Below are positions 7,063 to 11,636 of a stretch of DNA of 11,636 nt, piece by piece (position 1 is the first letter of the stretch; every line of letters begins with the position of its first letter). The stretch lies in NCBI GenBank assembly GCA_002306975.1, contig DBTI01000283.1, forward strand, positions 1 through 11,636, written 5' to 3'. The translations under genes were made by a program, and so were the position numbers. Origin of the DNA: Ruminococcaceae bacterium UBA1320. GTDB taxonomy: Bacteria; Bacillota; Clostridia; Oscillospirales; Ethanoligenentaceae. A model generated the notes under the pieces. That model worked only from the letters and a program-made list of their open reading frames with translations, did no database searches and was not told where the DNA came from.

Positions 7063-8295
7063 TTATTTTATTGCCGATGATCTTCCGGCAGTAAGGCCGG
7101 TGCACCAGGCCCAATGCAGGTTGAAGCCGCCGCATTCGCCCGCAGCGTCCAGCACTTCACCGGTCAGATATAACCCGCGTTGCCGCAATGACTCACAAGT
7201 TCGTGGGTCGATCTCCTGCAGGGAGACTCCGCCACCGGTGACCTGCGCAGCATCCCAGCCCTGTGTGCCGACGACGGGGAACCGCCAGCCTTTTAATGCG
7301 GCGGCGATTGAATTCAACTCTGCGTCTGACAGGGTATCCGCTTTACGGGACAGCGGCGCACAGCCGCGGCTTTTCAGCACTGCGTAGGCCAGCTTTTTTG
7401 CGATCAAACCAAGCAAAAAATTTTCCAGCGTCTGGTCGGCCAGCGATTTGCGCCGCTGGACCAGCAGATTGCGAACCGCGGTTTCCTCCATATGGGGGAA
7501 AAAGTCTAGCTGCAGGGTAATCGGTCGCTGCCCGGCAAGGCCCAGCGCGGTGCTGAGCTGCAGCACCGGAATGCCCGAAACACCGTATTCGGTGAACAGT
7601 ACCTCGCCGGTGTCTTCTTTCAGCAGCTTTTCGTCTGCATAAAGACCGGCACGGCAGTTGTCTGTCCGCAAACCTTTCAAGCCCGGAAACACTTCACTTT
7701 TGCAGCGCAGCGGCACAAGGCACGGGTACAGAGGCGTGACTGTATGCCCAAAGCTTCTGGCCAGTGAAAAGGCACTTCCGTTCGTGCCATGCGAGGGGCT
7801 CGCTTTGCCGCCCGCGGCCAAAATCACACGGTCAGTCTGCCAGTTACGGCCATCCTGCGATGTAACTGAAAAGCCCCCGTTTTGTGGCACTACGGTTTGC
7901 ACTTCACAACCGCATTCCACGCTCACATTTTGCCGTTCCAACGCAAGACGCAGTACGTCAAGCACCATGGAAGCCTGATAGCAGTAGGGGTATACGCGGC
8001 CGTCCGGTTGGGTATCGCACAAAAGGCCAAGCTCCTCAAACCAGGTCAGCACCTGTTGTGGCGAAACGTTTTGTAAAACGGCATTCAGTTTCGAGCTGCT
8101 TCCGGTATAATGCCCGGCGTCTGCGTTTCTGTTTTCCAGATTACAGCGGCCGTTTCCGGTGGCAAGTAATTTTTTGCCCACGCGATCCATCCGTTCCAGC
8201 ATCGTGACATGAGCTCCCGCTTTGCTGGCAGCCAATGCGGCGGCCATGCCGGAGACCCCTCCACCGATTACGAGCACTTTGCGGTTTCCTTCCAT
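7063..8295 (-). CDS. HI0933/BaiN-type FAD-dependent oxidoreductase
   Basis: The 410-residue protein is full length for the HI0933-like family, annotated variously as NAD(P)/FAD-dependent oxidoreductase, aminoacetone oxidase-type or BaiN. An FAD-binding Rossmann motif opens the chain (VIGGGVSGMAAA, 9-20). The family signature VGKKLLATGNGRCN (39-52) follows, then ILAAGGKASP (158-167), TGGGV (353-357) and TGEVLDAAGECGGFNLHWAW (378-397), which closes over the flavin. Reaction and substrate are uncertain; BaiN of Clostridium scindens was proposed to act in bile-acid dehydroxylation, but the family is widespread. The start is supported by GGGAGGG 8 nt upstream of ATG 8295. It is unusually GC-rich: 34 of 60 bases in 7141-7200, against 24 of 60 in 3601-3660 within the FliB-like gene. 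It stands alone between a terminator and a tRNA gene. Confidence 0.93.
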   Translation of the reverse strand: MEGNRKVLVIGGGVSGMAAALAASKAGAHVTMLERMDRVGKKLLATGNGRCNLENRNADAGHYTGSSSKLNAVLQNVSPQQVLTWFEELGLLCDTQPDGRVYPYCYQASMVLDVLRLALERQNVSVECGCEVQTVVPQNGGFSVTSQDGRNWQTDRVILAAGGKASPSHGTNGSAFSLARSFGHTVTPLYPCLVPLRCKSEVFPGLKGLRTDNCRAGLYADEKLLKEDTGEVLFTEYGVSGIPVLQLSTALGLAGQRPITLQLDFFPHMEETAVRNLLVQRRKSLADQTLENFLLGLIAKKLAYAVLKSRGCAPLSRKADTLSDAELNSIAAALKGWRFPVVGTQGWDAAQVTGGGVSLQEIDPRTCESLRQRGLYLTGEVLDAAGECGGFNLHWAWCTGLTAGRSSAIK

Positions 8296-8319
8296 GACAG
8301 CAACCCTCCCTTGCTATAT

Positions 8320-8373
8320 ATAACACAATAAGTTTTTGGTATACCTACCGATATCACAAGACCATTGTGTTAT
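8320..8373. repeat. 10-bp perfect inverted repeat just upstream of the flavoprotein
   Basis: ATAACACAAT (8320-8329) and ATTGTGTTAT (8364-8373) are exact reverse complements 34 bp apart, with a small palindrome GGTATACC (8338-8345) between them. The left arm lies 25 bp upstream of the start codon, close to its ribosome site, so it could be a paired operator or a 5'-leader hairpin. Confidence 0.6.
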
Positions 8374-8378
8374 CTATT

Positions 8379-8415
8379 GCACTTGTGCGTTCGCGAAGCG
8401 AAAAATCGCACGTGC
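8379..8415. repeat. Bulged hairpin
   Basis: GCAC (8379-8382) pairs with GTGC (8412-8415), GTGCG (8385-8389) with CGCAC (8407-8411) and TTCGC (8390-8394) with GCGAA (8398-8402), with unpaired TT and AAAT bulges and a GAA loop. The compact structure looks like an RNA hairpin or a small palindromic repeat. Function unknown. Confidence 0.5.
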
Positions 8416-8434
8416 TATGGCGTTTAGCCCGTCC

Positions 8435-8481
8435 CTATATACAACTGCTCTTATATTAATTCATTATTCAGTTGTATATAG
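8435..8481. repeat. 13-bp perfect inverted repeat, possible paired operators
   Basis: CTATATACAACTG (8435-8447) and CAGTTGTATATAG (8469-8481) are exact reverse complements with a 21-bp AT-rich spacer. The right arm is followed by TTGCAA, so TTGTATATAGTTGCAA (8473-8488) is itself a rough palindrome resembling MarR-type operators with TTGTATATACAA cores. It lies 140-186 bp upstream of the flavoprotein start. Operator function is inferred. Confidence 0.6.
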
Positions 8482-8571
8482 TTGCAAACATATTGACAAT
8501 AGCTGTCTGCTAACACTTGTTTATCCTCGTTTGTTATCAAGTATAAATGATACTTGTAAAAATATAACAAT

Positions 8572-8608
8572 AGCCCGCGAAACCGCTGTTTATGCGGCCC
8601 CACGGGCT
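8572..8608 (-). terminator. Intrinsic terminator of tRNA-Pro
   Basis: On the minus strand 8608-8594 pairs with 8586-8572 as a continuous 15-bp stem with four G.U pairs and a 7-nt loop, then ATTGTTATATTTTT. The mismatches on the plus strand become G.U pairs on the minus strand, which shows it was selected for minus transcripts. It begins 9 nt after the tRNA CCA end. Confidence 0.8.
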
Positions 8609-8617
8609 GTTTTCATT

Positions 8618-8693
8618 TGGTCCGAGTGGCGGGACTTGAACCCACGGCCTCTTGACCCCCAGTCAAGCACGCTACCAACTGCGCTACACCCGG
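8618..8693 (-). tRNA. tRNA-Pro, anticodon GGG
   Basis: The minus-strand sequence folds as a full cloverleaf of 76 nt including CCA. The acceptor stem is CCGGGTG/CACTCGG with one G.U, then a GCGC/GCGT D stem, anticodon stem CTTGA/TCAAG with loop CTGGGGG (anticodon GGG after T33), T stem GTGGG/CCCGC around TTCAAGT, discriminator A and encoded CCA. It reads the proline codon CCC, and CCU by wobble. It has its own promoter and terminator, so it is a stand-alone unit. Confidence 0.97.
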
Positions 8694-8711
8694 ATTTATG
8701 CGACGCTGATT

Positions 8712-8740
8712 ATTATACCATATGTATGGTCAATATTCAA
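8712..8740 (-). promoter_or_regulatory. tRNA-Pro promoter
   Basis: On the minus strand TTGAAT (8740-8735), 17 bp, then a perfect TATAAT (8717-8712) preceded by TGG, an extended -10. The start would fall near 8705, leaving a leader of about 12 nt before the tRNA 5' end. Confidence 0.8.
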
Positions 8741-8779
8741 CCCCGGTAAATGTGTTTCTAAAAAATATTAAAACAAGGC

Positions 8780-8813
8780 AAAAACACAGGCGGCAGCTTA
8801 TAAACTGCCGCCT
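8780..8813 (-). terminator. Intrinsic terminator after the peroxiredoxin frame
   Basis: On the minus strand AGGCGGCAG and CTGCCGCCT form a perfect 9-bp GC-rich stem (8813-8805 with 8796-8788) around an 8-nt loop, followed by GTGTTTTT. It lies 21 nt past the peroxiredoxin stop and isolates the tRNA from upstream transcription. Confidence 0.85.
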
Positions 8814-8834
8814 TGAAAAAGCATATTTATAAAA

Positions 8835-9734
8835 TCAAGCGCCGTTATTGGGATAATCGCGCGTAATCATATAGTCATTGTGCAAACCTAAGCTGCTGTC
8901 AACATCAAAAAGCATCCGGTTCTGTTCCATTATTCCGCCGGTACGCTTTGTAGGCGGAGATACCGGGCGAGGAGCAGAATCGGTTCTGACAGGATTAACG
9001 GGCTTTGGCATACGTGCTGCTACAATGGGTGCTTTTACTGTGGGATTAATCATTCCCGCCGCGCCAAGCATATTCATTATTTCTGCCATGTCGTTATTGT
9101 TCTTGGTTGGCATCACAGTGTTTGCCGGTGTCATAGCTGAATTTGCCGCAGACTGTGGCATGTTGGACGCCTGTGTGCCTTTGGTGAAGCATAAATACCA
9201 GTCAAGGCAATAATATGCACCGCCTTTTTGTTCGTCAAGCCTTTGTGTCGCTGCCGCCATAGTCTGAGGAGCGGGCAAAATCTGTGACTCGCCGGGCATC
9301 CAGTCGGCCGGTGTGGCGTAGCCTGTTTTGTCATAGGTTTGCAGAGCAAGTAAAACACGCATAATCTCTTTCATATTCCTGCCGGTAGTAAGCGGGTAGA
9401 GCAGCATGGCGCGGATAGTACCCTCGGGATCGATGAAGAATACGGTGCGCACCGCCCTTGTCGAAGACGCCGTAGGCATAAGCATGCCGTAAAGCTTTGC
9501 GACCATACCCAGATCATCGGCAACAATGGGAAAAGTGATCTTCGGGTTTTTGATATCTTTCCATTGATATTTTTCGATAGCGCGACTCCACGCGATATGT
9601 GACGGGTTGGAATCAATGGAAAGGCCGAGCAGCGAGCAGTTGTTCGCGACAAATTCATTTGCCATTGACGCAAATGTCATGAATTCGGTTGTGCATACCG
9701 GTGTGAATACGCCAGTTGCCGTAAAGACTAACTT
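8835..9734 (-). pseudogene. Peroxiredoxin (Prx6/1-Cys-type), 5'-truncated, with long C-terminal tail
   Basis: The open frame runs from a TAA at 9737-9735 to the stop at 8835. It encodes GVFTPVCTTEF, the peroxidatic motif (Cys codon 9695-9693), but no ATG, GTG or TTG precedes it; the first ATG (9680) is five codons after the Cys. The roughly 30 residues expected before this motif, including the usual SHPAD segment, are missing in all frames, and AT-rich DNA takes their place. The rest matches Prx6-type enzymes: RAVRTVFFIDPEGTIRA (catalytic Arg region), GYATPADWMPGE and YYCLDWYLCF. Starting from ATG 9680, a protein of 281 residues without the peroxidatic Cys could be made, probably inactive as a peroxidase. 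The core should end near residue 167; a further 114 residues rich in Pro, Ala, Met and Asn are not typical. Most likely a broken gene; an assembly fault is possible. Confidence 0.75.
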
Positions 9735-9838
9735 TTATACTTATTCCAATTAGATATATAGAATAAATTCGAGGAAAAAGGTTAATTATATGCCTTTTTT
9801 TGAAGAATTTTTCGTTATATTTCTTATTGAAATGAGTA

Positions 9839-10627
9839 TTACACGCCGCCAAAGTGGGCAAGCACCTGTGCGGAAGCCACTGAGCCTTCCTTCATTGCCG
9901 CTTCAATATCATGCCTGCAAAACCACGAGGCGGTAAAAGCCGCTTGATAAGCGTCGCCGCAGCCGGTGGTGTCGATAACCTCGTCAACCTTTTCCGCAGG
10001 TGTGTAAAACCGTTTTCCTTTATAAATTGCAATGCTGCCTTTTGCGCCCATAGTTACAACGATAGCGGCGTCGTGATGTTCTGAAAATGGAACAAGTTTT
10101 TCCACGCTTCTTACGTTGCCGCTCAGAAAACCGATGCTTGTATCTTTTAAAACCTCTGTGATAAAACCGTAATCCCGGCTGTCAAGAAAATCCACAACAA
10201 GAGCATTGTCCGATGCCTTCTGCTCCAGGGCCATAATCAGATTCGGGTCACCGGCAGGCATGGCTATAACGTCATGGCTCCTTACAAAATCCCAGTCGCT
10301 CTTTGACAGGCGGAATTTTTGATAAACCCCGCCATCCCAGCTATCCGGTTCAAAATACCTGTCGCCGCTTTCATCAATGTAAATTTTGTTGCTTGCGGTT
10401 TTTCCCTGCGCGGTGTAGATATGCGCCAAAGGCAGCCCTTGATCCGCAATATACTTTTTTAACATTACTCCATAACGGTCATTTCCGACACAGCCCAAAA
10501 CCGAAACCTGTTCAATCCTGCTTTTCAGGCTCTGCACGGCAAAATTCAGAGAATTTCCGCCCAAACAGATTTTGTCTGCGCCGTTGTAATAATCGACGCA
10601 AAAAACGGTCATAGCGATAAGCTTCAT
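9839..10627 (-). CDS. PfkB-family carbohydrate kinase, FrlD-like
   Basis: The 262-residue protein has the ribokinase fold signatures: GGNSLNFAV (23-31, substrate side), VLGCVGNDRYG (43-53) and IDTTGCGDAYQAAF (218-231) with Asp225 as predicted catalytic base. The usual GAGD is GCGD here. Its short length, missing most of the N-terminal lid region, and its overall layout resemble E. coli fructoselysine 6-kinase FrlD (261 residues), so it may phosphorylate a sugar-amine or a simple hexose. The substrate cannot be assigned. GAGGGG lies upstream of ATG 10627. It sits downstream of a transporter remnant and an MFS transporter on the same strand, fitting uptake then phosphorylation. About 100 bp of AT-rich DNA separates its stop from the truncated peroxiredoxin. 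Confidence 0.85.
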   Translation of the reverse strand: MKLIAMTVFCVDYYNGADKICLGGNSLNFAVQSLKSRIEQVSVLGCVGNDRYGVMLKKYIADQGLPLAHIYTAQGKTASNKIYIDESGDRYFEPDSWDGGVYQKFRLSKSDWDFVRSHDVIAMPAGDPNLIMALEQKASDNALVVDFLDSRDYGFITEVLKDTSIGFLSGNVRSVEKLVPFSEHHDAAIVVTMGAKGSIAIYKGKRFYTPAEKVDEVIDTTGCGDAYQAAFTASWFCRHDIEAAMKEGSVASAQVLAHFGGV

Positions 10628-10641
10628 TTCGAATCCACCCC

Positions 10642-10857
10642 TCAGTCAATTTGCTCATTTGGTGAATAATTCTGTAATAAATGACGTTTGCCTTTAACTA
10701 AATGAACTGTGTTTAAAACCGCCCGCAATGATCCATCGAGCAAAAGTGCCAGGTAAATTGCAAGTATATCAACTTTCAATAGGTATACAAGAAAATGAGA
10801 AAACGCCGCGACAAAAATTGTGCCGAACAACTGTGAAATATCTTTGAAATATGTAAA
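10642..10857 (-). pseudogene. Probable C-terminal remnant of a MATE-family transporter
   Basis: A 71-codon open frame follows an in-frame TAA (10860-10858). Only a TTG (10830) could serve as a start, without a clear ribosome site. The segment FLVYLLKVDILAIYLALLLD plus RAVLNTVHLVKGKRHL resembles the last membrane helix and basic tail of MATE multidrug/Na+ antiporters. The preceding 11-12 helices are absent, because the MFS stop lies only 62 bp before the TAA. Best read as the stub of a deleted transporter gene. It ends 15 nt before the kinase start, so it may once have been in an operon with it. Assignment rests on pattern alone. Confidence 0.5.
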
Positions 10858-10921
10858 TTAAAAAAACTTGCGTTCTAATACCAGCCATAAAAGTCTTCCG
10901 AATTATGCTGAAGTTGAAAAG

Positions 10922-11636
10922 TTAAACCTTGTCGATGATGGCTTTGTAGTTTCGGTGTAGGATCTCGTTAACCACAAAGGTAATTATGATAAGAACAAAA
11001 GTAATAGGGAAGAGCAGCCCCATTGAAAAGCGTGTAAGTAAAACGCCCATTCCGGCGGAAAGAATCGAGCCGCCTATCCATGCCGCGCCCACCTGATAAC
11101 CGATTAATTTGTCGCTGACAGATTTTTTAAACCTTGTCGGAGTGATGTGCATAAGGCAGGGGTAAACCGGAGCAAGCCCTAGACCAACCAAAGAAACGCC
11201 AAGAATGATAACCGCGTAGTTGTTGGAAAAAATGAGCATGAAGCTTCCCGCAGCCCCTAAAACAAGACCGATGCGGAGCATGCGCATATTTCCGACCCTG
11301 TTTACGATTATGCCGGAAATAAACCGCCCGGCCATTATTGAAGCGTAAAACGCGGTTGTTGAGTAACCGGATACGCTGATGCTGATGTGACGCGCCTCTA
11401 CCATTATGCTATTGATCCAAAGCCCCAATGAAGACTCCGCGCCTGTATAAATAAAGAATAAAAGCACAGTTAAAAATTGCTCATATTTTTTAAACAGACC
11501 GGCATTTTCCGACGCGGTGGTTTTTTCATCTTTTTCATTTAAAGGCGATGCGTCTTCTTTCTTCCAGAATCCTAAAACAAGGCTTACGGCTAAGACGATG
11601 ATTGTCACAAGCTGAAGCAGAAAAACAGCGCTGTAG
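10922..11636 (-). CDS. MFS transporter, C-terminal half (N-terminus off window)
   Basis: The minus-strand frame is open to the right edge, giving 237 residues that end at 10922. A hydrophobic segment at the edge (VTIIVLAVSLVLGFW) is followed by a charged cytoplasmic loop (KKEDASPLNEKDEKTT), then about six membrane helices. This is the second half of a 12-helix major facilitator. GRFISGIIVNRVG matches the repeat of MFS motif A between helices 8 and 9, and SSLGLWINSIMVE resembles the start of the second half in FucP-like sugar transporters. It probably moves a sugar or small organic solute by proton symport; the substrate is unknown. An in-frame GTG at 11608 is not the real start, since coding sequence continues beyond it. 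The PfkB kinase is downstream on the same strand, separated by a transporter stub. Confidence 0.88.
   Translation of the reverse strand, partial: YSAVFLLQLVTIIVLAVSLVLGFWKKEDASPLNEKDEKTTASENAGLFKKYEQFLTVLLFFIYTGAESSLGLWINSIMVEARHISISVSGYSTTAFYASIMAGRFISGIIVNRVGNMRMLRIGLVLGAAGSFMLIFSNNYAVIILGVSLVGLGLAPVYPCLMHITPTRFKKSVSDKLIGYQVGAAWIGGSILSAGMGVLLTRFSMGLLFPITFVLIIITFVVNEILHRNYKAIIDKV

Larger units (their letters stand above)
8296..8617. other. 322-bp spacer rich in inverted repeats
   Basis: Between the flavoprotein start and the tRNA 3' end there is no convincing gene. The stretch holds, in order, a 10-bp inverted repeat (8320-8373), a bulged hairpin (8379-8415), a 13-bp inverted repeat (8435-8481), a 7-bp inverted repeat CAAGTAT/ATACTTG (8538-8544 and 8550-8556) and the tRNA terminator (8572-8608). 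A weak minus-strand promoter, TTGTCA (8499-8494), 17 bp, TACAAC (8476-8471), overlaps the right arm of the 13-bp repeat and could serve the flavoprotein. Confidence 0.6.

Noticed and set aside
7063..8693. Integrated element bounded by tRNA-Pro direct repeats
   Set aside because: By eye I found no second copy of the tRNA 3' end in the window and no integrase or other mobile gene.
8336..8749. Plus-strand open frame of 137 codons ending in a conserved-looking WSEWRDLNPRPLDPQ segment
   Set aside because: That segment is the antisense translation of the tRNA-Pro gene, a well-known annotation artefact; the rest crosses inverted repeats and has no ribosome site.
9655..9861. Minus-strand 68-codon frame covering the peroxiredoxin 5' region, considered as its missing N-terminus in another frame
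   Set aside because: Its residues show no peroxiredoxin N-terminal features, so a simple frameshift does not explain the truncation.
1..11636. CRISPR array, transposase, toxin-antitoxin or phage genes
   Set aside because: No regularly spaced repeats and no recognisable proteins of these classes on either strand.

Overview
The window looks like chromosomal DNA of a low-to-mid GC Gram-positive anaerobe, most likely class Clostridia (perhaps the Oscillospirales/Ruminococcaceae side). This is inferred from strong Shine-Dalgarno sites, a ferredoxin-fused aldo/keto reductase beside a FliB-like Cys-cluster protein, a YfmL-like plus a DbpA-domain DEAD-box helicase, sigmaA-type promoters and a tRNA-Pro(GGG) with encoded CCA. 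No phage, transposase, CRISPR or plasmid gene is visible.

Left part. A membrane-anchored calcineurin-like phosphoesterase (minus strand, running off the left edge) is divergent from a two-gene plus-strand unit across a 477-bp spacer. The unit is an aldo/keto reductase carrying two [4Fe-4S]-type Cys motifs (1367-2488), then a FliB-like lysine N-methylase family protein (2568-3827, TTG start). Its promoter is a textbook MerR-family target: -35 and -10 boxes 19 bp apart with an imperfect palindrome between them. No MerR gene lies in the window. A perfect 18-bp-stem hairpin sits between this unit and the convergent helicases.

Middle part. Two DEAD-box RNA helicases lie in tandem on the minus strand: the upstream one (5275-6858) carries a C-terminal DbpA-type RNA-binding domain, and the downstream one (4074-5231) is a short core-only YfmL-like protein. 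Upstream of them an intrinsic terminator lies just downstream of a near-consensus promoter, which could form an attenuated leader. Next on the same strand is an HI0933/BaiN-type flavoprotein (7063-8295) that is visibly more GC-rich than its neighbours. Then comes a 322-bp spacer full of inverted repeats, and tRNA-Pro(GGG) with its own promoter and terminator.

Right part, all minus strand. A peroxiredoxin frame has lost its 5' end: the peroxidatic Cys motif is present but lies upstream of every usable start codon. It also carries an unusual C-terminal tail of about 114 residues. Upstream of it lie a FrlD-like PfkB sugar kinase, a short remnant that looks like the C-terminus of a MATE transporter, and the C-terminal half of an MFS transporter running off the right edge. 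The transporter and kinase may once have served uptake and phosphorylation of a sugar or sugar-amine; the two broken genes suggest this end is decaying.

I did not find a clearly new multi-gene system. The best leads are the orphan MerR-type promoter with its reductase/FliB-like pair, the promoter-terminator leader of the helicase operon, the truncated and extended peroxiredoxin, and the cluster of inverted repeats between the flavoprotein and the tRNA.
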